Shown piece after piece: positions 18,213-27,407 of a stretch of 64,000 nt of DNA. The notes under the pieces were generated by a model. The model was not told where the DNA came from. It saw only the letters and a program-made list of their open reading frames with translations, and ran no database searches. Within the stretch, counting starts at the first letter, position 1. Each line of letters opens with the position of its first letter. This DNA is from Mesonia sediminis (GTDB taxonomy: Bacteria > Bacteroidota > Bacteroidia > Flavobacteriales > Flavobacteriaceae): positions 248,001-312,000 of the forward strand of contig NZ_JBHULZ010000041.1 of the NCBI RefSeq assembly GCF_042684705.1. The letters run 5' to 3'. Both the position numbers and the translations under genes were made by a program.

Positions 18213-19134
18213 GAAGTTTAATTACTTTTTTGTGATTTTTGTTCTAGCAATCATTAGTGTAATTAAATTTATTAATGATAATAGAAAGGATTATTTTTTC
18301 AGACATAGATTTGATCTAACTAATATAGAATATTTAGAAAGCTATACTGTTGAGGTTTTAGATTATTCTTACAACCAATTAACAATTAGTAATAATGATT
18401 TGAAACTAGAACCAAATCAGACATATGCATTAACTAATGCAGCTAATGAACAATTTATCTTTGCGTTTTCTTCCTCAGAAATAAAGGATAATAAGATATT
18501 TTTAAATAATCTTGTTTGGTATTTTAAAAAGCCTTTAGGAGATATTGAAAATGCTAAATTGTCTAAAATTAATTTGCCTACTAAAATAAAAGACGGAAGT
18601 GTTAAAGTAGCAATGTTAACTGGTCAATTTGGTTGTTGTATGATGCATGGAAAAAAGTTTAGGTACTTCTGGCAGGAAAAAAACCCGAATGTACAATTTA
18701 AAGGAACTGAAAAGGATGTTTATAGTTATTCATATTACGGTGGTGCTGCAGCTAACTCTTCCTCTCTATTAAAAGAATCTAGGGCCATAGAGCCAGCAGA
18801 TGTTTACGTAATATGGACAGGAAGAAATGAGAAAAATAGTGATTTATTAGCTAATAATATTCAGCAAATACATAGAAATTTAAAAAGGATTAGTCCTGAA
18901 GCGGAAATAATTTTGATATACCCAAGTCCTAGTCCCGTTCCAGAATTAGATGAAAATATAAGCTTGAATGTTAAGTGTTTAGATGCCCTCGATTTAAAGG
19001 GTATTAAAAAAATAGATATCTACAGTTTATTTAAATCAAAAGAAAATTGGCAAAATTATTACTTTGATTATGAATATGCTTTATCAAAAAAGGCTTATTT
19101 GGAAATTGTTAATCTTTTGAATGATGAGATTTAA
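18205..19134 (+). CDS. SGNH-hydrolase-like membrane-anchored protein
   Basis: A protein of 309 residues with one N-terminal membrane anchor (after MIKKFNYFF) and a soluble part that looks like a divergent SGNH fold. VAMLTGQFGCC stands where the GDS block normally is, VYVIWTGRNE resembles block III (GxND), and a C-terminal YFDYEYALSKKAY stands where the catalytic DxxH is expected. The canonical serine and histidine are not obvious, so activity is doubtful. I chose ATG 18205, which overlaps the upstream stop by 8 bp. Context between two polymerase-like genes suggests a role in glycan modification; this is inference. Confidence 0.5.
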   Translation: MIKKFNYFFVIFVLAIISVIKFINDNRKDYFFRHRFDLTNIEYLESYTVEVLDYSYNQLTISNNDLKLEPNQTYALTNAANEQFIFAFSSSEIKDNKIFLNNLVWYFKKPLGDIENAKLSKINLPTKIKDGSVKVAMLTGQFGCCMMHGKKFRYFWQEKNPNVQFKGTEKDVYSYSYYGGAAANSSSLLKESRAIEPADVYVIWTGRNEKNSDLLANNIQQIHRNLKRISPEAEIILIYPSPSPVPELDENISLNVKCLDALDLKGIKKIDIYSLFKSKENWQNYYFDYEYALSKKAYLEIVNLLNDEI

Positions 19135-20329
19135 TTTAGATGCTTTAGATTCTGCACGAATCTTTTTAATCACATTAATTGGTATTAGTCTACCTTATCA
19201 CTCACCTCCACTAACATTAATAGCAATTTGCGTTGTTCTGGTTTTAGGAATTAAGGCAAATTTTAAAACGTTCTTTAATTTTGATAAATTATGGAGGACT
19301 TATCTAATTTTTGGAATAGTTTACCTGTTAAGTTGTTTAATAAGTAATTTAATAAATGATGAAGGTCTTACCAGCAAGCATCTTACTAAAAACTTCTTTT
19401 TCATCTTATTACCACTATCCTTAGGTGCAAATCGTGATATATTAAAATCATTAACCATTCGAAAGTTTTTTATATTTTTCTGTATTGCGACCATAGTTTT
19501 TGTAAGTGTAGCCTTAATAAAAACACTCTACTTATTTAAAATAGGTGTGGTTAATACAATATTTTATGAATCCATTGAACAAACAGCTAGGATTCATACC
19601 ACCTATTTATCTTTATTGATTGTATTAAGTTTTCATTATTTACTAAATCAATATCTTTCATTAAATGCAAGAACTAATATTAAGTCAAGAATAATACTAT
19701 TAGGTGTAATTTTCCTTTTTACGCTAAATTTTATTGTTTTAGCCAGAGTGGGCATTATAGCAATGGTATTTATTATATTATTTCATTTAATTTTTAATGC
19801 TCAAAATTCAAAATTTAAACTCTTTTTCACCACTTTAATTATTTTTGGAGTCATTGGAGCTGGATTTATAAAGTTTGGTTGGTCTGGTGAAAGAATTAAA
19901 AATTTATTCGAAGCAAATCAAAATAATAAATCAGACACCGCAAATAGAGTTATATTATGGACTAGTGCATTGGATGCATTCCAAAATAGTCCGAATAAAT
20001 TGTTAGGAGCTGGTCTGGATAAAAGTCAAGTACTTTTAAATAATTCTTATCGGGCAAACAATTTCTTTGGCTATAAGTCCAATTACAATACACATAATCA
20101 ATACCTACAAACTATGCTAGAAAATGGATGGATGGGTATATGTATTTTACTTTTTGCCATAATTTATGGCTTTATTAAAGCGATTAAACAAAAAAAATAT
20201 CTTTTTTTAGGAGTTCTAATGATATTTTGTATTTTCTTTTTAACCGAATCAATTTTAGAAAGACAATTAGGCATTTTAAGCTTTTTAATTTTTCTGCCAC
20301 TTAGCTATTTATATAAAAATGAAAATTAA
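19121..20329 (+). CDS. O-antigen ligase family protein (Wzy/WaaL candidate 2)
   Basis: A 402-residue multi-span protein with about 10-12 helices. The late periplasmic loop contains SPNKLLGAGLDKSQ and YNTHNQYLQTMLENGWMG, the clear H-N-x-Y/F-x-E-x-G pattern of the Wzy_C/O-antigen ligase family (PF04932). It overlaps the preceding gene by 14 bp and the following glycosyltransferase gene by 11 bp. One of four such proteins in the locus; ligase versus polymerase function is not resolvable here. Confidence 0.85.
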   Translation: MMRFNLDALDSARIFLITLIGISLPYHSPPLTLIAICVVLVLGIKANFKTFFNFDKLWRTYLIFGIVYLLSCLISNLINDEGLTSKHLTKNFFFILLPLSLGANRDILKSLTIRKFFIFFCIATIVFVSVALIKTLYLFKIGVVNTIFYESIEQTARIHTTYLSLLIVLSFHYLLNQYLSLNARTNIKSRIILLGVIFLFTLNFIVLARVGIIAMVFIILFHLIFNAQNSKFKLFFTTLIIFGVIGAGFIKFGWSGERIKNLFEANQNNKSDTANRVILWTSALDAFQNSPNKLLGAGLDKSQVLLNNSYRANNFFGYKSNYNTHNQYLQTMLENGWMGICILLFAIIYGFIKAIKQKKYLFLGVLMIFCIFFLTESILERQLGILSFLIFLPLSYLYKNEN

Positions 20330-21377
20330 GTTACTTTCTAATATGTATCCATCGGCAACAGACAAGCTATTTGGCGTGTTTGTTAAGAAAACGGTTTTTG
20401 CGCTCGAAGAAAATGCTGCTGTATTTACGCAAAAAATTGTCATCCGTGGAAAACGTAACTCAACAATTAAAAAATTGCTAACTTATACTAAATACTATAT
20501 AAAAGCAATTTTTAGTGTTTTACATCGTGAACATGATTTAGTGTACATTCATTTTTTAACCCATAACTTAGCTTTAATACCTTGGTATAAATGGCTGCAG
20601 AAAAAGCCAATTGTGCTTAACTTACACGGCTCTGATATAAGTGCTATAAAACCCAATTCAATTTTAGACCATTGGCAAAATAATGTGCTAAAAAACATAG
20701 ATGCCCTAGTGGTACCTTCATTATATTTTAAGCGGGTAGTACAAAAAAGATATCCAAGCCTTGATATACCATGCTTTATTTATCCTTCTGGCGGAATTAA
20801 TACCGCTTTGTTTTATCCAGATGTTTCAAAGCGAAAAGCACTGCAAATGGCCTATGTTTCGCGAATAGATGAAGGCAAAGGATGGCAAGATTTTTTGGCC
20901 ATTTATACTCAATTAAACAAAGCGGGAATAGCCATTAAGGCGGTTATTGCTGGAGATGGAAATCAAAAAAATATGCTGCTTGAAGCTATTGCAGAAAATC
21001 CTTTTAAAGAAGGGATTGACTTTAGAGGCTTTCAGGAAAAGGAAAAATTAGCCGAGATCTACCAACAAGCAGAACTTTTTATTTTTCCTACAGAACTCCC
21101 AGAAAGTTTGGGCTTGGTTGGTCTAGAAGCCATGGCTTGCAAAAGTATCTTATTTGCCAGAAATATAGGAGGAGCTACGGGTTATGTACAATCTGGAGTA
21201 AATGGTTTTTTATTTAATTCTGTGCCAGAGGCGGTGCAACAAATTAAAAATTACTTAGCTTTACCCATAGATAAACAAAACCAAATTCAGGAAAAAGCTT
21301 ATGCTACTGCACAAACCTATGAAACTAAGCAGGTGGCAGCCAATTTATATGCTAACTTTAAAGAATTATGCTCCTAA
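20319..21377 (+). CDS. Glycosyltransferase family 4 (GT4-like)
   Basis: A 352-residue GT-B fold glycosyltransferase. It has an N-terminal SNMYPSATDKLFGVF block, LNLHGSDI, and the C-terminal nucleotide-sugar site with AYVSRIDEGKGWQDFL and FPTELPESLGLVGLEAMACK (the E-x7-E motif of GT4). It probably adds one sugar to the lipid-linked repeat unit on the cytoplasmic face. The donor and linkage cannot be predicted from sequence. It overlaps the genes on both sides (11 bp and 10 bp), so it belongs to the same transcript. Confidence 0.88.
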   Translation: MKIKLLSNMYPSATDKLFGVFVKKTVFALEENAAVFTQKIVIRGKRNSTIKKLLTYTKYYIKAIFSVLHREHDLVYIHFLTHNLALIPWYKWLQKKPIVLNLHGSDISAIKPNSILDHWQNNVLKNIDALVVPSLYFKRVVQKRYPSLDIPCFIYPSGGINTALFYPDVSKRKALQMAYVSRIDEGKGWQDFLAIYTQLNKAGIAIKAVIAGDGNQKNMLLEAIAENPFKEGIDFRGFQEKEKLAEIYQQAELFIFPTELPESLGLVGLEAMACKSILFARNIGGATGYVQSGVNGFLFNSVPEAVQQIKNYLALPIDKQNQIQEKAYATAQTYETKQVAANLYANFKELCS

Positions 21378-21886
21378 AAATAAAGCTATTTTTTTACTAT
21401 GCTCTAATACAGCATTTACCTCATTCTAGGTTGATTGGGTTTTGTAATAAAATTAGGGTAGCTTACGTTGCCAAAGTACTAAAGCTTATGCCATACGATA
21501 GCAGAACTAAATTAGAGCCCAATGTTTATCTTTCAAACACCTTAGGTACTCGAATAGGGGTGAATTGCAGAATTAACGAACATGTTTTCATACAACAAGC
21601 GATTATTGAAGATGAGGTCTTAATTGCTCCACATGTGGCTATACTAAGTACTTCACATCAACATCAAAGAACCGATATAAGTATTGTAAATCAAGGAGAT
21701 ACCAAGCCTCAACCACCAACTATAAGAAAAGGAGCTTGGTTAGGCCGAAACGTAGTTATTATGCCTGGTGTTGAGGTTGGAGAGGGCGCCATAGTAGGTG
21801 CAGGAGCGGTAGTAACCAAAGATGTGAAAGCTTTTACGGTGGTAGGTGGTGTACCAGCAAAATTGATTAAAACGAGAAAACAATAA
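21368..21886 (+). CDS. Left-handed beta-helix (hexapeptide) acyltransferase
   Basis: A 172-residue acyltransferase of the WbbJ/NodL/maltose O-acetyltransferase type. Hexapeptide repeats run from about residue 60 (GTRIGVNCRINEHVFIQ) to 160, with the TSHQH block that holds the catalytic histidine and the terminal turns GAWLGRNVVIMPGVEVGEGAIVGAGAVV (in two parts, about 120-150). It probably acetylates a sugar of the exopolysaccharide using acetyl-CoA. The gene overlaps the upstream glycosyltransferase by 10 bp. Confidence 0.88.
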   Translation: MLLKIKLFFYYALIQHLPHSRLIGFCNKIRVAYVAKVLKLMPYDSRTKLEPNVYLSNTLGTRIGVNCRINEHVFIQQAIIEDEVLIAPHVAILSTSHQHQRTDISIVNQGDTKPQPPTIRKGAWLGRNVVIMPGVEVGEGAIVGAGAVVTKDVKAFTVVGGVPAKLIKTRKQ

Positions 21887-21912
21887 ACTTTTAAACTAGA
21901 AAATTATTTTTC

Positions 21913-22758
21913 ATGAAAAGCCACTTTTGTATAATTTTTCTTTTTGCAATTTGTTTATTTACAGCTTGTTCTAGTAATAATGATAAACCATTCTACGATG
22001 AAAATCAGAAGATATTTCTTGTCGCAGGGCAAAGTAACGCAGCTGGTGTCGGAGATAAAGATATCTCTATTTTTCAACCTAATAAAGAGGTATATGAATA
22101 TGATTCAGTAAAAGATACCATCAAAATACTGAAAGATCCTGTAGGCCAATATCACCTTAATTTTCAAGCGGCTCAAACAGGAAGTTTTATTCCAGCCCTA
22201 GCCTATACGTATAATGAAATAAGCAATCAAAAAGTATGTGTTGTTCAAGCGGCAAAAGGTGGTTCTTCTTTAACTGTTGAAGCAGAGGTGAACAATTGGG
22301 GCAATTGGAGTGAAAGTGGTAAATTATTTTCTTCTAGTATTTATAAAACTCAAAAAGCTTTACAGGTGTTAAAGCAGAGTAATATTCATGCTATTTTTTG
22401 GTGTCAGGGAGAGAATGATGCTCAAGCTGTCTACCAAAATAGCATTACAAAAAAATATTATAAGAATGCTTTAATTGAGTTGATTAATAGGTACCACAAT
22501 CAATTTGGAGAGATACCCTTTGTATTTATAGAAACGGGTAGATTTAATGGGAATAATGCCAAAGATGAAGGATATAAAAAAGTAAGAGAAGCACAGAGAG
22601 AAGTTGCGTTAGAAATGGAACACGTCTATATTGGTTATAATGAAACTGAATTTTTTCCAGAAAGGGGCTGGTTAAAAGATATGGTGCATTACAACCAAGA
22701 AGCTTTAAATGATATCGGTAAAAAATTAGCTTACTTTTACACCGCTCTCGAATACTAA
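21913..22758 (+). CDS. Sialate O-acetylesterase-like lipoprotein (SASA/SGNH esterase)
   Basis: A 281-residue lipoprotein (hydrophobic helix then LFTACSS, cysteine at about 19) with a SASA-type SGNH esterase domain. The block IFLVAGQSNAAG holds the nucleophilic serine, FWCQGENDA the oxyanion-hole block, and KDMVHYNQEAL the catalytic Asp-His pair. It would remove acetyl groups from sugars outside the inner membrane. Its position just after an acetyltransferase suggests that the acetylation of the polysaccharide is both added and trimmed; that pairing is inference. Confidence 0.83.
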   Translation: MKSHFCIIFLFAICLFTACSSNNDKPFYDENQKIFLVAGQSNAAGVGDKDISIFQPNKEVYEYDSVKDTIKILKDPVGQYHLNFQAAQTGSFIPALAYTYNEISNQKVCVVQAAKGGSSLTVEAEVNNWGNWSESGKLFSSSIYKTQKALQVLKQSNIHAIFWCQGENDAQAVYQNSITKKYYKNALIELINRYHNQFGEIPFVFIETGRFNGNNAKDEGYKKVREAQREVALEMEHVYIGYNETEFFPERGWLKDMVHYNQEALNDIGKKLAYFYTALEY

Positions 22759-22765
22759 AATAGTA

Positions 22766-24037
22766 ATGAAGCAAGACAAAAATAAAATATTAAAAGGCTT
22801 AACATTAATCTGTATCGTCGTAGCCACATTTTTTCTACCTATTAAAACCTCTATAAGTAATATAGGTTTAATTGGTTTGGTGGTCACCACCTTATTATCG
22901 TTTGCATTGCATGGCTTTCAGTTAAAGGGTAAATTGATCTATTTCTTCTTGTTTTCTCCTATGGTATTTTTTATACCGCTTTTATGGGGAGTAACTTATA
23001 GTCCGTTAAAACAAGAAGCTTTTCAAGAAATAAGCAAATATATATTCTTAGGCCTAACGCCCTTGTTTTTGTTTAGAAAAGATATACCCCCAAAATTATT
23101 CAGAAATTTTGCGGCTTATGGTTTACTTGCCGGTGCATTTATATCAGCTTTAGCTTTAATAGCGATTAATATATATCATTACAGTCAGTCAGATTATCCT
23201 TTACACTGGTTGCTCAACCATACATTTACCAACTTCAATTTTACCAAGCCTCTTCCTGATATGCATCCTATTTATATGGGTATGTATATGGCTATGGCCC
23301 TGAGTATCTTACTCTTTTCTAAAATCAAAATACCGCGTTTACTTAAATTCTTAGGCTTTTTAGTTTTTAGTTTATGTATTGTTTTTTTGGCTTCGCGTAT
23401 TATTTATGGTGTATATGCCCTGCTAATTCTTTTGTATCTTATTCATAATCTTTCTTTTAAAACCTTTGCTGTGCTCATTACAGCAGCTGTTATTTTGTTA
23501 GCTTTTAGCTTGAGCCTACTGCAAAAAACCTACATCTATCATAAAACAGTTGACGGAACTTTCTGGGAGCTTCAAGAAAACGTAGGTACTTTTAACACTA
23601 ACAATAAACAAAGGGTAGATTCTCGTTTTTCTAGATGGAAGGTCGCCCTAGAGCTTATACAAGATAAACCAATTTTGGGATATGGTGGGGGTACAGAAAA
23701 TGAAGTTTTAATAGAGCAATACACCCAATACAATATGAGTAACTCTTTAGAGCGAGGTTACAATGCTCACAATCAATACATAGGCTATGTATTGCGTTTC
23801 GGAATTTTTAGTGTGCTTTTATTGCTTTTATATTTCTTTAAAAACGGTGTATCTGCTTTTAAACATCAAAACCTTTTATTTTTATGCTTTCTCACCATAT
23901 TGTTTTGGTGCTTTATGGTCGAAAATATTTTAGATAGAAATATGGGTATTAATTTTGTCGCCCTTTTCGGGACACTCTTCTATGCAGAATTTTTGGCTAA
24001 AGCCGATAAAAAAGAAACGCATGAAAAAGTGGCTTAA
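22766..24037 (+). CDS. O-antigen ligase family protein (Wzy/WaaL candidate 3)
   Basis: A 423-residue protein with about 10-12 membrane helices. The loop block DKPILGYGGGTENE followed by YNAHNQYIGYVLRFG matches the Wzy_C/ligase signature (glycine motif, then H-N-Q-Y). It starts 7 bp after the esterase gene and overlaps the next gene by 17 bp. Base composition is closer to the genome average than that of candidates 1 and 2, which suggests a different origin. Confidence 0.85.
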   Translation: MKQDKNKILKGLTLICIVVATFFLPIKTSISNIGLIGLVVTTLLSFALHGFQLKGKLIYFFLFSPMVFFIPLLWGVTYSPLKQEAFQEISKYIFLGLTPLFLFRKDIPPKLFRNFAAYGLLAGAFISALALIAINIYHYSQSDYPLHWLLNHTFTNFNFTKPLPDMHPIYMGMYMAMALSILLFSKIKIPRLLKFLGFLVFSLCIVFLASRIIYGVYALLILLYLIHNLSFKTFAVLITAAVILLAFSLSLLQKTYIYHKTVDGTFWELQENVGTFNTNNKQRVDSRFSRWKVALELIQDKPILGYGGGTENEVLIEQYTQYNMSNSLERGYNAHNQYIGYVLRFGIFSVLLLLLYFFKNGVSAFKHQNLLFLCFLTILFWCFMVENILDRNMGINFVALFGTLFYAEFLAKADKKETHEKVA

Positions 24038-25181
24038 CCCAGATAAAAGCCAAGTGTTTTTTTGGTTCCTCTTTCTTTTTTTAGGAATTGAGGCGCTAAA
24101 CAAATTGTATTATCATATTATCGAGGCTGAGTTTTATCTACAGAAGCTGGTCAAGTTATTGGCTTTTGCTTTTATGTTTTTGAGTTTATTATTTACCCGT
24201 ACCCAACAACTTTTGGGTATTTTTTTACTGGTGCTATGGTTTGTTTTGGGACAATACTTTTTACCTCAAGCTTTCACTACATTGGCTATAATTGGTTTTG
24301 CTCGCTATTTGTTTTTCTTGATTTTATTGCTCTATTTTAAAGATTTAAGGTCTTTTGATAAACATAAAACCCGAAAAATAACAAGCTTCTGGGAGTTCTT
24401 TTTATGGTTGAACAACAGTCTTATAGTACTAGGGGCTCTTTTTCAATTAGAATGGTTTAAATCTTATGAAGGCGAGCGTTGGGGCTACAATGGTTTGGTT
24501 TGGGCTTCGGCAAATTCAACCTACCTGTATTTAAGCGCTTTGCTTTACTTTGTGTTTTATTATAAAAAGAAATTTTATTACCAACCTCTGTTTTGGTTTA
24601 CCTTGGCTGCTTCTTTATTAATTGGCACCAAATCGGTTTACTTGGCCGTTTTTTTATTCAGCTTGGTGCTTTTGGTAAACGCAAAGATTAGTAAAAAATG
24701 GGTTTTAGGGAGCTTAAGTATAACCAGTATGCTTTTTTTGGTTGGAGTATACGTTTTATTCAATTATAGTCTTTTTGCCGAAATCAGCAAAGAAGAGGGC
24801 TGGTTAACGGCAGTACTTTCTTATAGAGATGATTTATTACTTACAGAAACCATTCCGTACATTCAAGAAAATTGGCGAAGCCTTCATTATTTTATTGGCG
24901 GACTTTCTAATCCGTTGCTGCGACCGCAATTAGAATTGATAGACTTATGGCTGTATTTTGGTATTCTAGGAGCGCCCTTGTATTTGTATCTCTTTTTTAG
25001 GTATTACTTCAATTTTAAACTAGCCCAGCAAGATAAACTATGGTTTGCGGTGCTTTTTGCGGTTCCTTTAATAACAGGTAATTTTTTCTATAATGCCTCT
25101 GTACCTATATATTTGTTGCTAATCAAGTTAGCTTATTTAAAAACACCCGATAAATTTTCGAATACTGGAGATAAGCCCTAA
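24021..25181 (+). CDS. Polymerase-like integral membrane protein (Wzy candidate 4)
   Basis: A 386-residue protein with about ten membrane helices. I chose the ATG at 24021; the frame extends further upstream into the previous gene, but MKKWLNPDKSQ gives a normal cytoplasmic start. It has a mid-protein block GLVWASANSTYLYLSALL and TKSVYLAVFLFS that resemble O-antigen polymerase (Wzy) proteins, but the late H-N-x-Y loop of the ligase family is missing. The family assignment is from topology and context, with real uncertainty. Confidence 0.6.
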   Translation: MKKWLNPDKSQVFFWFLFLFLGIEALNKLYYHIIEAEFYLQKLVKLLAFAFMFLSLLFTRTQQLLGIFLLVLWFVLGQYFLPQAFTTLAIIGFARYLFFLILLLYFKDLRSFDKHKTRKITSFWEFFLWLNNSLIVLGALFQLEWFKSYEGERWGYNGLVWASANSTYLYLSALLYFVFYYKKKFYYQPLFWFTLAASLLIGTKSVYLAVFLFSLVLLVNAKISKKWVLGSLSITSMLFLVGVYVLFNYSLFAEISKEEGWLTAVLSYRDDLLLTETIPYIQENWRSLHYFIGGLSNPLLRPQLELIDLWLYFGILGAPLYLYLFFRYYFNFKLAQQDKLWFAVLFAVPLITGNFFYNASVPIYLLLIKLAYLKTPDKFSNTGDKP

Positions 25182-25209
25182 TTTTGACGCTTTTATTTGC
25201 ATATACCCT

Positions 25210-25965
25210 ATGGCCCAACGCATTCAAATACTCAACACCCAGATAGACAACTTAAGCATGGCAGAAACCTTGCAACGTATAGAGCTGGCTATTGCACAAA
25301 ATAACCCCCTGCATCACACGGTGGTAAATGCAGGGAAAATTGTGGCCATGCAAAAGAATGAGCAGCTGCGAAAAAGCGTAAACGAAGCCGATCTCATCAA
25401 TGCCGATGGTCAAGCGGTTATCTGGGCAGCAAAACTTTTAAACCAGCCGTTAAAAGAGCGGGTGGCCGGCATAGATTTGTTTGATAATCTGGTTAAAATG
25501 GCACACCAAAAGGCTTATAGTGTTTACTTATTGGGCGCTCAAGAAGAGGTGGTATCCGCTTTAAGCGAAAAATTTAAACAAACCTACAATGCAAACGTGA
25601 TTGCGGGATATAGAAATGGCTATTTTTCTCAAGAGCAAGAAAAACAAATTGTAGAAGATATCGTTAGCACTAAAGCAAAAATGCTGTTTGTTGCCATTAG
25701 CTCTCCCAAAAAAGAGATATTTTTGCATACCCATCGTGAGGCTTTAAAACAAATTCCCTTTATTATGGGGGTAGGCGGTAGTTTTGATGTATTAGCCGGC
25801 AAAACCAAAAGAGCTCCTAAATGGATGCAAAAAAGCGGTTTAGAGTGGTTTTACAGGTTTTTGCAAGAACCTAAACGTATGTGGAAACGCTATTTAATTG
25901 GCAATTCTAAATTTATTGGCCTGGTGGTAAAGGCTAAATTTAACTTTAATAAAAAGAATTCTTAA
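25210..25965 (+). CDS. WecG/TagA/CpsF family glycosyltransferase (GT26)
   Basis: A 251-residue GT26 enzyme. The family block NADGQAVIWAAKLL holds the catalytic aspartate, followed by RVAGIDLF, VYLLGA, GYRNGYF, SSPKKEIF and the C-terminal KRAPKWMQKSGLEWFYRFLQEP region that is diagnostic. Members transfer N-acetylmannosamine(uronate) or another sugar to undecaprenyl-PP-linked GlcNAc, often as the second sugar of a repeat unit. It directly precedes the UDP-glucose dehydrogenase gene (3-bp gap). Confidence 0.92.
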   Translation: MAQRIQILNTQIDNLSMAETLQRIELAIAQNNPLHHTVVNAGKIVAMQKNEQLRKSVNEADLINADGQAVIWAAKLLNQPLKERVAGIDLFDNLVKMAHQKAYSVYLLGAQEEVVSALSEKFKQTYNANVIAGYRNGYFSQEQEKQIVEDIVSTKAKMLFVAISSPKKEIFLHTHREALKQIPFIMGVGGSFDVLAGKTKRAPKWMQKSGLEWFYRFLQEPKRMWKRYLIGNSKFIGLVVKAKFNFNKKNS

Positions 25966-25968
25966 GAT

Positions 25969-27384
25969 ATGAAAATCAAAAATATTTGCTGTATAGGTGC
26001 GGGTTATGTAGGAGGGCCAACTATGGCCGTAATCGCACAAAAATGTCCAGCTATAAAGGTTACTGTAGTAGATATTAATGAACAAAGAATAGCCGCTTGG
26101 AATGATGAAGATTTGAGCAAATTGCCGGTATACGAGCCAGGATTAGATGAAATTGTAGCACAAGCTAGAGGCAAAAACCTCTTTTTTTCTACTCAGGTAG
26201 ATGAGGCCATCGCTGCCGCGGATATGATTTTTATTTCGGTAAATACCCCTACCAAAACTTATGGTAAAGGTAAAGGTATGGCAGCCGATTTAAAGTATAT
26301 CGAGCTTTGTGCACGCCAAATTGCTCGCGTAGCTACATCAGATAAAATTGTGGTAGAAAAATCAACCTTACCCGTGAGAACAGCATCGGCTATAAAAAGT
26401 ATCTTAGACAATACGGGTAACGGTAGCTCGGTTAAGTTTCAAATCTTATCCAACCCAGAATTTTTAGCCGAAGGTACCGCTGTAAGCGATTTATTAAACC
26501 CAGATCGTGTGCTCATTGGCGGAGACAATACCACCGATGCAGGTAAAGAAGCCATCGAAGCTTTGGTTAGTGTTTACGGGCAGTGGGTGCCTCAAGAGCG
26601 CATCTTAACCACCAACGTATGGTCGTCTGAGCTTTCTAAACTTACCGCCAATGCGTTCTTGGCGCAACGCGTTTCTTCTATCAATGCCATGTCTGAGCTT
26701 TGCGAAAAGACCGAAGCCGATGTTAATGAAGTGGCACGTGCCATTGGTATGGATTCTCGCATTGGTGCAAAATTCTTAAAAGCCTCGGTAGGTTTTGGCG
26801 GGTCTTGCTTTCAAAAAGATATTTTAAACTTGGTTTATATTGCAAAAACCTACGGCTTAAACGAAGTAGCCGATTACTGGGAGCAAGTAATTCTTATGAA
26901 CGATCATCAAAAAAGAAGGTTTGCCCACAATATCATCAGTACATTATTCAATACGGTATCAGGTAAAAAGATAGCTTTTTTGGGCTGGGCGTTTAAAAAA
27001 GATACCAACGATACTAGAGAGTCTGCCGCCATCTATGTGGCCGATGAGCTTCTTAATGAGCAAGCACAAATAGCAGTGTACGACCCCAAGGTGCAAACCC
27101 AGCAAATGTATACCGATTTAGATTACTTAAATACAAGACCTAGTGCCGCCAATCAAGCCGGTCTAACAGTTCATCAAAATCCGTATGAGGCTTGTAAAGA
27201 CGCCCATGCTATTGCTATTTTAACCGAGTGGGACGAATTTAAAACATACGATTGGCAAAAAATTTATGACCAAATGCAAAAACCTGCTTTTATATTTGAC
27301 GGTAGAGGAATTTTAAACCTTGAAGAATTAGAAAAAATTGGTTTTGTATGCTACCAGATAGGGAGTAGCGCGAAACAATTATAA
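25969..27384 (+). CDS. ugd: UDP-glucose 6-dehydrogenase
   Basis: A 471-residue enzyme that oxidises UDP-glucose to UDP-glucuronate with two NAD+. It carries the Rossmann motif GAGYVGGPTMAVIA, YEPGLDEIV, EKSTLPVRTA, LSNPEFLAEGTA and the active-site GFGGSCFQKD with catalytic Cys280. The length and the wording of these blocks resemble the eukaryotic-type UGDH more than the shorter E. coli Ugd. With the next gene it forms a two-step route to UDP-xylose. Confidence 0.96.
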   Translation: MKIKNICCIGAGYVGGPTMAVIAQKCPAIKVTVVDINEQRIAAWNDEDLSKLPVYEPGLDEIVAQARGKNLFFSTQVDEAIAAADMIFISVNTPTKTYGKGKGMAADLKYIELCARQIARVATSDKIVVEKSTLPVRTASAIKSILDNTGNGSSVKFQILSNPEFLAEGTAVSDLLNPDRVLIGGDNTTDAGKEAIEALVSVYGQWVPQERILTTNVWSSELSKLTANAFLAQRVSSINAMSELCEKTEADVNEVARAIGMDSRIGAKFLKASVGFGGSCFQKDILNLVYIAKTYGLNEVADYWEQVILMNDHQKRRFAHNIISTLFNTVSGKKIAFLGWAFKKDTNDTRESAAIYVADELLNEQAQIAVYDPKVQTQQMYTDLDYLNTRPSAANQAGLTVHQNPYEACKDAHAIAILTEWDEFKTYDWQKIYDQMQKPAFIFDGRGILNLEELEKIGFVCYQIGSSAKQL

Positions 27385-27407
27385 AATAGACTTTTAAGCA
27401 AACAATT

